Below, in pieces: positions 51,312 through 60,467 of a DNA stretch of 64,000 nucleotides. The notes beneath the pieces were generated by a model. It did no database searches. It saw only the letters and a program-made list of their open reading frames with translations, and was not told the DNA's origin. Source of the stretch: an uncultured Isosphaeraceae bacterium (GTDB taxonomy: Bacteria > Planctomycetota > Planctomycetia > Isosphaerales > Isosphaeraceae); the NCBI GenBank assembly GCA_945957605.1, contig CAMFLR010000008.1, positions 62,001 through 126,000 of the forward strand, given 5' to 3'. How positions within the stretch are numbered: the first letter of the stretch is position 1; each line of letters begins with the position of its first letter. The position numbers and the translations under genes are program-made.

Positions 51312-53858
51312 TCACTGGATCGCGGAGATTTCTCGCGACAACGCATTGAAAAGAAGTCGGAACGTGCCATGCGTCTGGCCGCGATTCTGTGGTGGGAAGC
51401 CGAAGAGAACGACATTTCCCTTCCCGTACGGGACAAGCACTTCTGCCGCTTTGCTACGAATGTGTTCAGGGCCGAGTAACCACCCGGATTGAAGCGGCGA
51501 CGCCGCACCGTATCGCACAAGTGCGATCGGATCTCCTGCAGGCGAACCTGCCGCCGGTTCCTTCAGGTCGAACGCCAGCGACCTCGAAAAATAGAGTGAT
51601 AAATCCCACGAAATTCCGCTGGTGAGCGCATGATCGGTCTGAATCGCTGCCTGAAGGATCGACCCAGGACAATAGAATGAACGCGTGCTCAATCCCTTGA
51701 GTGATTCTGTGACTGGCAGCGCGAGCTCTTCGATGAGATAGCTTGACGCGTGTTCGAGACCGATCAACGTGCCGCCGTTTTCCGCGAATTCGCGAAGGGC
51801 CGCGGCACCTTTTGTTCCTAGACCTCCCACGAACGGCGGAGCGGTTTGGCCTGCGCGGAAGCCCTCGCGAATCGTTCGCGGTGGACTCGATGCGAAGAGG
51901 ATCACGTCGAAGGAATCGCGAAGCTTACCACTGAGAATGTCTTCGTTGTGTAATGATGTGTACGCGAATCCCCTTCGTTCGAGCACAAGCCGCGTCCAGC
52001 CCTCGTCCATGCTCGCGACCCAGGGCTGATAAATTCCAACGCGCCGGGGAGAGAGTTTCACTCCCTCGGGCGATTCCGAGTCGCGTCGGATGATAAACGA
52101 AATCCGCGGCAGCACCTGATCGATGGCTGCGCTGGCTTCGGGAGTCGAAGGGAAAGAGAACCGTTCGCTCCGTCCATCTTCCCCACGCTTGACGAAAACC
52201 GGCACACCTTTCTTGTGAAGTGCGTTGAGCAACAAGAATACTTCGTTCGATTCATTTGCGACCGAGAACGATTTCTCGTTACCAACGCCTTCGGTTCTGC
52301 CGTAAGGTGCCCGCACGACTTCGAGACGCTCGCTCTTGGCATCGATCGGCCGGTCGAGCCGGATCGTCTGCACGCCCATTTGCAGCGGCAATGTCCAGCC
52401 GGCAACGTCGTACGGCGGTTCTGCGCTGCCGTCGGGATTGAAGCGGTCGGGATAAACTTGTCGCTCCATCATATCCTTGAGGTGGCGGCGATAAGGCTGC
52501 GCAGAACGCATGAGGAGACTGCCAGCGGGAATGCGCGTCGTACCGTTGGTGAATGGTGCGGAGACGTGCTCGATCTCGATTCCCGTTTTATGAAGTATCG
52601 CCGCCATTTCGTAAGCGGTGGCAATATCGGTTTGATTCGGCGGAATCACCCAGCCAAACGGCGGGAACGCCTCGCCGGCACGAATCGCGTCGCGTCCCAT
52701 GTCGCGATAGTTCGACTGGAACATCGAGCCGTAACGCGCAGCCAGCGTAAGCACCGACCGACAGCAAATCATTTGATCGGTGATGATGTCGCGGAGTCGC
52801 CAGGTCCCACCCTGCCAAGGCACGGGAAAGTTGACTGCAAGCTTGTGATTCGCAAAACCACGCGTCGCACCGCCCAGCCTATCGCGCGAAATTGTGATCG
52901 GTGTCGCCATCTTCGCGCTGGCCGATTCGGTGAGCAATCCCACCATGTTGTGGCGTTGCGGAGTCGTGCGATTTCCACCATTCCACCAGTTATCGTACAT
53001 GGCGTTCGTCAACACACCCTGGCGTCGCGCGCTTGTGAGATCGAGGGCCATGTGCGAACCGAGTAGCGCGATCGATTCGGTTAGCCGCGCGTCGATGTTC
53101 GGATTCACAGGATCGAAAAACGGCGGCACGAAAATTCTCGCGCCATTGGATCCCATCTGGTGAATATCGTAGGTGATTGTTGGAAACCAATCCTCATACA
53201 AAAATTTGCTCAAAATTTTCGTTTCTTCAAGATTGAGCATGAAGAAATCACGATTCGTGTCGTGGCCGGCATATTTGTGATACAGCCACGGCAACCCTTC
53301 GCCTTCCCAGGCGTGCCCCTTCGAGCGTTCGTACCAGTCGTAAACAATGTCGACACCGTCCGGGTTGCACGACGGTACGAGCAGCAGGATCGTCTTGTCG
53401 AGAATTTCGTGCGTCGTCGCGTCGTCTCGGGTTGCGAGTTGATGCAACAGCGCGATGCTCGTCAGAGTTGACGCAACTTCAATGGAATGAATCGAGCATG
53501 TGATGAGAACGACAGGCTTGGACGCGCTGACTGCAAGCTGCGAGCCCGGTAAACGTGGGTCGCTCACCTGGTGTTGAAGTTGGCGGTAATGATCGATGTT
53601 GCGAATCGTCTCGGGGCTCGAAATGATCGCGGCGAGAAAGGGACGTTCCTCGGTCGATCGTCCCAATTCGCGCACGATGACGCGATCGGATTGCCGATCG
53701 ACTTCGTGGAAATAGTCAGTCAGTGCGGTCCATCGCACGAGGTGGCGATCTTCCCCGATTCGGAAGCCGAGGAAAGTGGTTGGGTCGGGCACATTGCCGG
53801 CAAGAACCGGGCTGGCGACCAGCGAGAGGGCCAACGCCAGCGTGATCCTGGGTCGCAT
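51312..53858 (-). CDS. Secreted M14-family zinc carboxypeptidase-like protein
   Basis: 848-aa peptidase of the M14 clan from ATG 53858, with signal peptide MRPRITLALALSLVASPVLA. The zinc motif HSIE (within VLITCSIHSIEVASTLTS) fits HxxE, and the second zinc His is in YDIHQMGSNGARIFVPPF. Beyond the roughly 330-residue M14 core there is a second half of about 450 residues, ending in a region like glutamine amidotransferase-fold domains (EFAENGGTLIGLEHASSYLI). It overlaps the upstream Gfo/Idh/MocA gene by 1 nt. It is predicted periplasmic or secreted; substrate unknown. Confidence 0.88.
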   Translation of the reverse strand: MRPRITLALALSLVASPVLAGNVPDPTTFLGFRIGEDRHLVRWTALTDYFHEVDRQSDRVIVRELGRSTEERPFLAAIISSPETIRNIDHYRQLQHQVSDPRLPGSQLAVSASKPVVLITCSIHSIEVASTLTSIALLHQLATRDDATTHEILDKTILLLVPSCNPDGVDIVYDWYERSKGHAWEGEGLPWLYHKYAGHDTNRDFFMLNLEETKILSKFLYEDWFPTITYDIHQMGSNGARIFVPPFFDPVNPNIDARLTESIALLGSHMALDLTSARRQGVLTNAMYDNWWNGGNRTTPQRHNMVGLLTESASAKMATPITISRDRLGGATRGFANHKLAVNFPVPWQGGTWRLRDIITDQMICCRSVLTLAARYGSMFQSNYRDMGRDAIRAGEAFPPFGWVIPPNQTDIATAYEMAAILHKTGIEIEHVSAPFTNGTTRIPAGSLLMRSAQPYRRHLKDMMERQVYPDRFNPDGSAEPPYDVAGWTLPLQMGVQTIRLDRPIDAKSERLEVVRAPYGRTEGVGNEKSFSVANESNEVFLLLNALHKKGVPVFVKRGEDGRSERFSFPSTPEASAAIDQVLPRISFIIRRDSESPEGVKLSPRRVGIYQPWVASMDEGWTRLVLERRGFAYTSLHNEDILSGKLRDSFDVILFASSPPRTIREGFRAGQTAPPFVGGLGTKGAAALREFAENGGTLIGLEHASSYLIEELALPVTESLKGLSTRSFYCPGSILQAAIQTDHALTSGISWDLSLYFSRSLAFDLKEPAAGSPAGDPIALVRYGAASPLQSGWLLGPEHIRSKAAEVLVPYGKGNVVLFGFPPQNRGQTHGTFRLLFNALSREISAIQ

Positions 53859-54901
53859 CAGGTAGTTCCCCACGGTCCGTCAACCGACTGATGTGTCCGG
53901 CTCGACTCCTGCGCCGCGTCGAGCACGCGCACGACTTCGCGTGCCTGCTCGGCAGTCACCGCAAGCTCGGCCTTCCCCTGCAAATGATCAGCGATGTTCG
54001 CGTAAAAGCCGTCCCAACTCGGTTTCAGAGTGGCGACTGGCGACTCGACGCGACTTCCATCCTGTTCGACAACCAGCGTGCCGACATGCCCCGCAGGTTC
54101 AAACGCCTTACCGATATTTCCAGCGCGCAAAGCCTCTTCCTGAGGATCGACGCCGAACTTCAAGAACGCCCCTTCGGTCCCAAGAATCGACCAGCGCGGC
54201 CGGTCGAGTCGGCAGATGCGACTCGTCTCGATCTCGAAGAGAACGTCGTCGAATTCCATGACGATCTTGCCGTGCCCGCCGCTATCAACGCCTGGCCAGG
54301 GGGCGGGCGTAACCCAGGCGGCCAGCCGCCGGCATGGGCCAAGTCCCAGGTTTAGCGCCTGGTCGATCAAATGCGCACCCCAGTCGTGCAGGATCGTCCC
54401 GGCGGCGATGGCCTTCCCGCGCCAACTGCGCGGCGAAGCGTAACGGCAAACCGAGCTCTGGAACAGCAACGGCCGGCCGATGGCACCCTTCGCGAGCAAA
54501 TCCAAGACGGTCGCATAATCCCAATCCCAGCGCCTGTTGTGGAAGACCGACAACATTTTGCCGGAACGGTCGCGGGCTGCAATCATCGCGTCGGTTTCCG
54601 CGACGGAAAGAGCCATCACCTTGTCCACGACGCAATGCTTGCCCGCGTGCAGGCTCTTGATTGCGAGCTCGGCATGCGAGTCGTGTGGCGTCGCAATGAC
54701 GATGAGCTCGACCGACGATTCCGCGAGCGCCTCGTCGATATCCGCATAGCCGCGAATACCTTCCGCGAGTTCCCCTTCACGCCTCAGTTTCGGGTCGCGG
54801 GCGACAAAGCCGACGACGTTGATCGCCGGTTGCCGACGCAGGAGCGGAATGTGGAAGTGACGGCCGGCCAGTCCATAGCCCACAACAACAGTGTTGATCA
54901 T
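53858..54901 (-). CDS. Gfo/Idh/MocA family oxidoreductase, cytoplasmic
   Basis: 347-aa NAD(P)-dependent oxidoreductase without a leader. Rossmann motif VVVGYGLAGRHFHIPLL at the N-terminus; the family's EKP is DKV here (HCVVDKVMALSVAETDAM), keeping the Lys; FHNRRWDWDYATVLDLLA is the substrate-domain block. VFHNRRWD resembles YdgJ/GfoB-type scyllo-inositol dehydrogenases, so a cyclitol or sugar substrate is possible. It is first in a two-gene unit: its TGA overlaps the M14 peptidase's ATG by 1 nt. The unit's two products act in different compartments, so the functional link is unclear. Confidence 0.92.
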   Translation of the reverse strand: MINTVVVGYGLAGRHFHIPLLRRQPAINVVGFVARDPKLRREGELAEGIRGYADIDEALAESSVELIVIATPHDSHAELAIKSLHAGKHCVVDKVMALSVAETDAMIAARDRSGKMLSVFHNRRWDWDYATVLDLLAKGAIGRPLLFQSSVCRYASPRSWRGKAIAAGTILHDWGAHLIDQALNLGLGPCRRLAAWVTPAPWPGVDSGGHGKIVMEFDDVLFEIETSRICRLDRPRWSILGTEGAFLKFGVDPQEEALRAGNIGKAFEPAGHVGTLVVEQDGSRVESPVATLKPSWDGFYANIADHLQGKAELAVTAEQAREVVRVLDAAQESSRTHQSVDGPWGTT

Positions 54902-55068
54902 CGCACGACCCCCAAGGCATTCGGTTTGACGTGGCCGGGGTCGATCCGAATAATCATAAGGGAACCTCGATCATGCTTCGGCACCTCTCCCGCTCGCAGG
55001 TTCCATAATGACGGGGGACTCGTCGTGTTTCGAGCCCTCGCTCCGAGGAAACTGAAAGCGAGGGCAAG

Positions 55069-56370
55069 ATGCCTCCCCTACATCGCGCAAAACCGCGTAT
55101 CGTCACGTCCCTGCCTGGCCCCAACGCCGCCCAGTGGATCGCACGCGATTCACGCGTGATCTCCCCCTCCTACACGCCGATGTACCCGCTGGTGGTGCGT
55201 AGAGCGAGCGGCTGCATTGTCGAAGATGTTGACGGCAATCGCTTTCTCGACATGACCGCCGGCATAGCGGTGACATCGGTCGGCCATTCGCATCCGGCGG
55301 TCGTGAAGGCGATTCGTCGTCAGGCCGGGCGGCTGATTCACATGTCGGGCACCGACTTCCATTACGAGCCGCAAATCGAACTGGCGGAACGTCTCGCGGA
55401 GTTGGCGCCGGGAGATGGGCCGAAACGCGTCTTTTTCGCGAATAGCGGGACAGAGTCGGTGGAAGCCGCCTTGAAGTTAGCGCGCCGGCATACCGGTCGA
55501 CAAAACGTCATCGCGTTCTTCGGTAGCTTCCACGGCCGCACATACGGTTCGATGTCCTTGAGTGCCAGCAAACCGCTGCAGCGCGAAGGCTTCGGGCCGC
55601 TCGTCCCCGGCATTTATCACGCGCAGTACGGAAATCTGGAAAGCGTGCGAACGCTGCTTCCCCACACATGCCCGCCGCACGAGTTGGCCGCCATATTCGT
55701 TGAGCCGATTCAGGGCGAGGGCGGTTACATCGTTCCGCCGGATGATTTCCTTGCAGGATTGCGGGCGATTTGCGACGAACATGGTGCGCTACTCGTGTTC
55801 GACGAGGTACAGTCCGGCATCGGTCGCACCGGCAAGATGTTCGCATCCGAGCACTGGAATGTTGTGCCTGATATCACTTGCTTGGCGAAGGGTATCGCCG
55901 ACGGCATGCCGCTCGGCGCGATTGTGGCTCACGCGCACGTGATGGACTGGCCGCGCGGCAGTCACGCGTCGACGTTCGGCGGCAATCCCGTAAGCTGCGC
56001 CGCTGCACTGGAAACGCTTCGACTGGTCGAAACGCGTTACATGGAGCGAGCACAAGAACGCGGTGAGCAGTTAGTGGCGGGGCTGCACAAGCTCGCGACT
56101 GAATTTGAATTGATCAAAGAAGTGCGCGGCAAGGGTTTGATGATCGGCATGGAAATCCAGCGTGACGGCAAACCCGCGCCCCAACTCCGCGACGCGATCG
56201 TTCAGGCTGCGTTCGAGCACGGTATGCTCATTCTGCCATGTGGTCCCAGCACGATTCGTTTTTGCCCGCCACTCTGCTTGCGACGCGGGCAGGTGCGACT
56301 GGCCGTCGCCCTCTTGCGCAAGGTAATATTGCAGCTCGAATCTCAGGCTCAAAGAGTCGACGCCGTTTGA
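55069..56370 (+). CDS. Class III aminotransferase (acetylornithine/GABA-type)
   Basis: 433-aa PLP-dependent aminotransferase. Motifs: VEDVDGNRFLDMTAGIAVTSVGH at the substrate side, FFANSGTESVEAALKLARR (phosphate), FFGSFHGRTYGSMSLSASK (PLP ring), EPIQGEGGYIVPP, VFDEVQSGIGRTGKMFASEH, and the PLP-Lys in CLAKGIADGMPLGAI. It resembles 4-aminobutyrate and acetylornithine aminotransferases; the precise amine cannot be set from sequence. The next gene, of unknown function, begins 13 bp after its stop and is probably co-transcribed. Confidence 0.93.
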   Translation: MPPLHRAKPRIVTSLPGPNAAQWIARDSRVISPSYTPMYPLVVRRASGCIVEDVDGNRFLDMTAGIAVTSVGHSHPAVVKAIRRQAGRLIHMSGTDFHYEPQIELAERLAELAPGDGPKRVFFANSGTESVEAALKLARRHTGRQNVIAFFGSFHGRTYGSMSLSASKPLQREGFGPLVPGIYHAQYGNLESVRTLLPHTCPPHELAAIFVEPIQGEGGYIVPPDDFLAGLRAICDEHGALLVFDEVQSGIGRTGKMFASEHWNVVPDITCLAKGIADGMPLGAIVAHAHVMDWPRGSHASTFGGNPVSCAAALETLRLVETRYMERAQERGEQLVAGLHKLATEFELIKEVRGKGLMIGMEIQRDGKPAPQLRDAIVQAAFEHGMLILPCGPSTIRFCPPLCLRRGQVRLAVALLRKVILQLESQAQRVDAV

Positions 56371-56383
56371 GGAGACTCGCCCA

Positions 56384-57790
56384 ATGTCGATCGCCACGGA
56401 ACCGCGCGAGACGCCTCAATTCGCATGGCAGCGCTGGCCCGAAACCGAAGCGTTTGTCGATCAGTTGATCGCGCAAGCCCTCGAACACAACGCATTCGCC
56501 GCGCGGTTGAGCGAACGGATGCAAACCGAAACAAGCACCCGATTCAAGGACTGGGTCGATCATCTTGTCATCGAGCAACAGCCGGGCCTCGCGAGCAAAC
56601 TCACAACGCTCGGCTTTACGCGAACCAACATCGTTCACGGTTTCAACACGCCGGTTTTCGCGCATGAAGGCGGCATGTTTCCACGTCTGGCGATCCTTCC
56701 CGCCGGAACGATTCCTGTGCGCGAGGTGGCGATCAAGGTCGAGTCGATCGCCGATTTCTCCGAGGCACACGATCTCGGATTGAAGATCGAAGGCTATCCG
56801 CTCGGGCCGTATCGGATCGCACGCATCGCCGGCACGCCCACGAGTCTTGCCGTTGTCGAACGCCGAGGATTTCTCGGCTTCGATCCCTTCTCCGGCGACA
56901 TGGCGCGAGCCGGCCGGATGTCGCCTCATTCCGCTCGTGATGCGCTCGGCGCTCGCGAGATCTGGCAAACCCGCCGCCGCAAGTTCGACGATGACGCGAA
57001 GGGTTTTGATGCCGCCGATGCTGCGCTCGATCGCATGATCGAACTGGCGGGCGGCCCCGACCTCGCGTGTCATCTCGTTTTCGAGGTCGAGCGCGATTAC
57101 TGGACTTCGCGCAATCGAGCGGCGCAGGTTCAAAAGATGCGTCAGGACAAGCTTGGCCTCGGTTGGGCGAATCACGATCACCACACGTTCCGCTCGTCGC
57201 GCAAGTATTTCCCGCGATTGATGAAGATATTTCGCCGTCTCGGCTTCGTGATCAGGGAGCGCTTCCACGCAGGCGAGCACGCCGGCTGGGGCGCGCAAAT
57301 CGTCGAGCATCCCACGACGGGGATCGTCATTTTTGCCGATCTCGACCTCGCGCCCGAGGAAGCGACGTTCGACTTCACATCGCACGCCCTGCCCGATTTG
57401 CCCAGGCCCAACACCGTTGGTCTCTGGGTGGGCTTGCACGGTGAGTCGTTCCTTGAAGCCGGGATGCACCATCTCGAAGCGCAATTTGATTTCGACCGCC
57501 TGCGCGACGATCTGCAATCCGAAGCTTCGATTGAAACGATGAAACCATTTTCAAACTTTCCATTTCTCCGTCAGGCGTTCACACGCGGCGAGCAGTGGCG
57601 AGTCGCCCGCGATCGCGCTGATCGTTTGCTTGCTCAAGGTGCAATTGATGCCGAACAGCACAGCAAATTCCTGGCGGAAGGGGCGATTGGCAGTCACCTG
57701 GAAAACCTTCAACGTACCGAGGGCTACAAGGGGTTCAATCAGCAAGCTGTGAGCGCAATTATTGCGGCGACAGATCCGCGTTTGCAGTAG
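56384..57790 (+). CDS. Conserved protein of unknown function downstream of aminotransferase
   Basis: 468-aa soluble protein that I do not recognise. The sequence is well conserved-looking, with FPRLAILPAGTIPVREVAIKVESI, PLGPYRIARI and a C-terminal half containing GWANHDHHTFRSSRKYFPRL (several His), AGEHAGWGAQIVEHPTTGIVIFADLD and TVGLWVGLHGESFLEAGM. The GWGAQIVEHP and VGLWVGLHGES segments, with HxxH-like and Glu positions, could be metal ligands, as in VOC-type or 2-oxoadipate dioxygenase/decarboxylase-like (DUF1338) folds; the latter is a tentative comparison. Position 13 bp after a class III aminotransferase suggests amino-acid catabolism, for example of lysine via aminoadipate. Confidence 0.7.
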   Translation: MSIATEPRETPQFAWQRWPETEAFVDQLIAQALEHNAFAARLSERMQTETSTRFKDWVDHLVIEQQPGLASKLTTLGFTRTNIVHGFNTPVFAHEGGMFPRLAILPAGTIPVREVAIKVESIADFSEAHDLGLKIEGYPLGPYRIARIAGTPTSLAVVERRGFLGFDPFSGDMARAGRMSPHSARDALGAREIWQTRRRKFDDDAKGFDAADAALDRMIELAGGPDLACHLVFEVERDYWTSRNRAAQVQKMRQDKLGLGWANHDHHTFRSSRKYFPRLMKIFRRLGFVIRERFHAGEHAGWGAQIVEHPTTGIVIFADLDLAPEEATFDFTSHALPDLPRPNTVGLWVGLHGESFLEAGMHHLEAQFDFDRLRDDLQSEASIETMKPFSNFPFLRQAFTRGEQWRVARDRADRLLAQGAIDAEQHSKFLAEGAIGSHLENLQRTEGYKGFNQQAVSAIIAATDPRLQ

Positions 57791-57840
57791 AATTGCATAT
57801 CGGCCCTTTGATCTCGTTGAGTTGCTACAGCCGAAAGCTC

Positions 57841-57945
57841 GGGTGCCACTGGCTATGCCAGTGCTCTTGAATGTGACCGAGGAAAGAGGATTATCGGCGT
57901 AGCGAGTGGCACCCAGCCCCAAATCATGCGGTGACAGAGCACTGG
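57841..57945. repeat. REP-like element of interleaved inverted repeats
   Basis: Two interleaved inverted repeats: GGGTGCCACT (57841-57850) with AGTGGCACCC (57905-57914), and CCAGTGCTCT (57858-57867) with AGAGCACTGG (57936-57945). A local hairpin CACTGGC-TAT-GCCAGTG (57847-57863) joins them. The GTGCCACTGG...CCAGTG word resembles repeats that I recall from planctomycete genomes; a search would be needed to show copies. It ends 23 bp before the Uma2 gene. Confidence 0.65.
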
Positions 57946-57968
57946 GCATAAATCGTAGGAGGTCACAC

Positions 57969-58583
57969 ATGGATATCCTGGTAACAGATGAGGTTCTAAA
58001 GAGAAAGCTTCTCCGGAAACGCCGAGCGAGCGGTGGGGACCGGTACGACGAAGTTTGGAATGGAGTGTACGTAATGTCGCCGCTGGCCGATTTGCAGCAT
58101 CAAGAGATTGCGATGCAACTCAGTGCGATTCTGCAATTCATTCTCGGGTTTCCCCGCAAAGCCAGGGTCTATGGCGGATTGAACGTGAGTGACCGTGAGA
58201 GCGATTGGAAGAAGAACTACCGCGTACCCGATGTCGCTGTAATTTTTCCAGATAATCGCGCGATCCTCGCGGAAGCAGTTTGTGTTGGCGGTCCAGATTT
58301 CGTCGTTGAAATTGTGAGCAAAGGCGATCGGTCGCGACGGAAGCTCAAATTCTACGCGGCGATCGGGGTCCGCGAACTGCTTATCATTGACCGCAAACCC
58401 TGGTCAGTCGAGCTTTATCGCCCTAACTCCGGACAACTCGAACTTGCCGGTACATCACGTCTAGACTCGTCTGAAGTTGTGACGAGCGAAGTCGTTCCGC
58501 TTACTTTCCAACTCATCAGCAACAACGATCGCCCGCGGATCGAAGTGAAGTCCGGTGCTGAAACCTGGTTTGTCGAGACATGA
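57969..58583 (+). CDS. Uma2 family endonuclease-like protein
   Basis: 204-aa DUF820/Uma2 protein from ATG 57969 with AGGAGGT upstream. The PD-(D/E)XK-type core is visible: YRVPDVAVIFPDN (catalytic Asp), FVVEIVSKGDRSRRK (Glu and Lys) and KFYAAIGVRELLIIDRKPW. The N-terminal block RASGGDRYDEVWNGVYVMSP is typical. The family is very abundant in planctomycetes and cyanobacteria; it is thought to be of nuclease descent, though its biological role is unsettled. A REP-like repeat lies just upstream, as is common around mobile or multi-copy genes. Confidence 0.9.
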   Translation: MDILVTDEVLKRKLLRKRRASGGDRYDEVWNGVYVMSPLADLQHQEIAMQLSAILQFILGFPRKARVYGGLNVSDRESDWKKNYRVPDVAVIFPDNRAILAEAVCVGGPDFVVEIVSKGDRSRRKLKFYAAIGVRELLIIDRKPWSVELYRPNSGQLELAGTSRLDSSEVVTSEVVPLTFQLISNNDRPRIEVKSGAETWFVET

Positions 58584-58767
58584 TCTTCTCACAAGCCAGC
58601 CTTCTATATCCTGCGAACATGCCTTGGCTCGCCCTGCCGCAAACTCGCCCTTGACCGAATTTTGCCCGAATCGTATGGTTTCGGCGAATTGCCTCCGGAA
58701 ACTTGAGCAGATTTCCGGCGGGTGACATATTTGTCGAAAATGGTCGGTTTACGGAGGAACCCACGCC

Positions 58768-60111
58768 ATGGTCGCAACGGATCGCGGTCAACGTCTTTCT
58801 GGCAGGCATGTCCTGGCCGCCACTCTGGCCTTTTCGGCCGTTGTTTCCGGAGGCCTGCCCGCGTTCGGTCAGGGTGTGCGCAAGGCCCTCGGCATTCCGC
58901 CGCGTGCTGCTGCTCAACCCACCGCCGCACCTGCGGCTGCCGCGGCCAACACCCCGCAGGCTGCGCGACCTGGTCAGGTCGAGGAACCGCGGTTCGAGGT
59001 GAAGGCGATTCCCGTCAGCCCAACCGACGCAATTGCTTACGTCAATAACGAGCCGATCACTCGCCAGCAGCTTGCCGACGAATGCGTCGCTCGCGAAGGC
59101 AAGAAGGTGCTCGATACCCTCATCGCCCGCCGGCTGATCGAGCAGGAAATGCGCAAGCGCAAGCTCGAAGTGACCGCGGCCGAGATCGACGAGGAAATCG
59201 AAGCGACCGCTGCCCGCCTTGGCAACGTGAGCCGTGACGTGTGGCTCCGTACGCTCGACAAGGAGCGCGGAATTAGCCCCGCAATGTACGCTCGCGACAT
59301 CATCTTCCCCTCGATCGCTTTGCGCAAGCTGGCATCGCCGCGGGTTCAGGTGACCGAGGAAGATATCCGCGCCTCGATGGAAGCAAACTTCGGTGAGAAG
59401 ATGCACTGCCGGATCATCATGACCGACAAGTCGCACACCGCCATCGAGATCTGGGAAGAACTCAAGAAGAACCCCAACGCGTTCGAGAAGCTCGCCCGCG
59501 ACCGCTCGCGTGACTCCTCGACGGCGGCACTCGGCGGCCTGCTCCCCGAGCCGATTGCCCGTCACGCCTATCCCCGTCCGGTTTCCGACGCGGCGTTCGA
59601 TCAACTCGTCGACGGCGACCGCAAGGACACCGATCCGACGCACAAGCCGAAGGACGGCGACGTTAGCGGTCCGATTCAGGTCAACGACGTCGCTTGGGTG
59701 ATCATCAAGCGCGAGAAGCTCATTCCGGGCAAGCCGTACGACAAGAACGACCCCGCGCTTCGTGCTTCGCTCCACAAGCAGATGTTCGACGTCAAGCTTC
59801 AGGAAGCGATGACCGACCTGATGAACGACCTCATGAAGCAGTCGGCCGTCAAGAACATGCTGACCGGTCGTGAGAAGGAAGCCAACGAGGAAGAGACCGC
59901 CGACTTCCAGGCTGCCAAGGACACCAAGGTCAAGCTGATGGCGGGTGAAGCGCCGACGACCCGTCCCGGTACTGCCAGCACTGGCGTTCGTTCAACCGCT
60001 CCGAGCGAGCCGACCCCGGCCATTCGCGCTGGCGGCCCGCCCGCAGGTGTTGGAGCCGACGTCGCCGATCAGGCGGAGACGCTTCGTAAGCCAATCGCCG
60101 CCCCGCGCTAA
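58768..60111 (+). CDS. Parvulin-type peptidylprolyl isomerase (SurA-like), secreted
   Basis: 447-aa periplasmic folding factor. A signal peptide-like N-terminus (GRHVLAATLAFSAVVSGGLPAFGQ, cleavage near FGQG) precedes a Pro/Ala-rich linker (to about 75). The SurA N-domain includes AYVNNEPITRQQLADECVA, LIARRLIEQEMRKRKLEV and ADEIDEEI-type helices. The parvulin domain (about 205-315) has HCRIIMT, FEKLARDRSRDSSTAALGGL and DGDVSGPIQVNDVAWVIIKR. The C-terminal 70 residues are low complexity. Single gene with a strong terminator. Confidence 0.9.
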   Translation: MVATDRGQRLSGRHVLAATLAFSAVVSGGLPAFGQGVRKALGIPPRAAAQPTAAPAAAAANTPQAARPGQVEEPRFEVKAIPVSPTDAIAYVNNEPITRQQLADECVAREGKKVLDTLIARRLIEQEMRKRKLEVTAAEIDEEIEATAARLGNVSRDVWLRTLDKERGISPAMYARDIIFPSIALRKLASPRVQVTEEDIRASMEANFGEKMHCRIIMTDKSHTAIEIWEELKKNPNAFEKLARDRSRDSSTAALGGLLPEPIARHAYPRPVSDAAFDQLVDGDRKDTDPTHKPKDGDVSGPIQVNDVAWVIIKREKLIPGKPYDKNDPALRASLHKQMFDVKLQEAMTDLMNDLMKQSAVKNMLTGREKEANEEETADFQAAKDTKVKLMAGEAPTTRPGTASTGVRSTAPSEPTPAIRAGGPPAGVGADVADQAETLRKPIAAPR

Positions 60112-60155
60112 TGCGTTGACCGGCGGTTCAATTCGCCTCTGCTAATAACAAGACC

Positions 60156-60196
60156 GACCGGCGCGAGAGTTCATCTCGCGCCGGTCGATTTTATTT
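60156..60196 (+). terminator. Strong rho-independent terminator
   Basis: GACCGGCGCGAGA (60156-60168) pairs perfectly with TCTCGCGCCGGTC (60174-60186), 13 bp with loop GTTCA, then GATTTTATTTA. It ends the parvulin gene. The rest of the 356-bp gap 60112-60467 holds no gene I can support; a minus-strand frame of 94 codons (60195-60479) has one hydrophobic stretch but overlaps this terminator and the next gene's start. Confidence 0.9.
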
Positions 60197-60467
60197 ATAT
60201 AGTCCGGTTGGACCCGAGGCCCTGTTGTCTTTCAGAAGGTTGCGGAGGTCGTGTCGTCAGGTCTTGCCGGTGGGCAAGAGCAACTATCGACGCCGGAATG
60301 GCCCCGACATGCGTCAAAATGATCATCACGGTAAGAATTGCGCGCAAGGTGCGGTTTTTTTGCAACGAGTCGAGGATGCGACCTGAACGACTAAGCGTTA
60401 TAGTAGGGAACAGGATCGTGCATTTGCTCTCTCCCGTTGCCATTGCCTCGACAGGATTTCCGTCGCG

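Noticed and set aside
56228-57517. Antisense frame of 429 codons opposite the unknown gene after the aminotransferase
   Set aside because: The sense frame is tightly spaced to the aminotransferase and has internally consistent segments; the antisense one looks Arg/Glu random.
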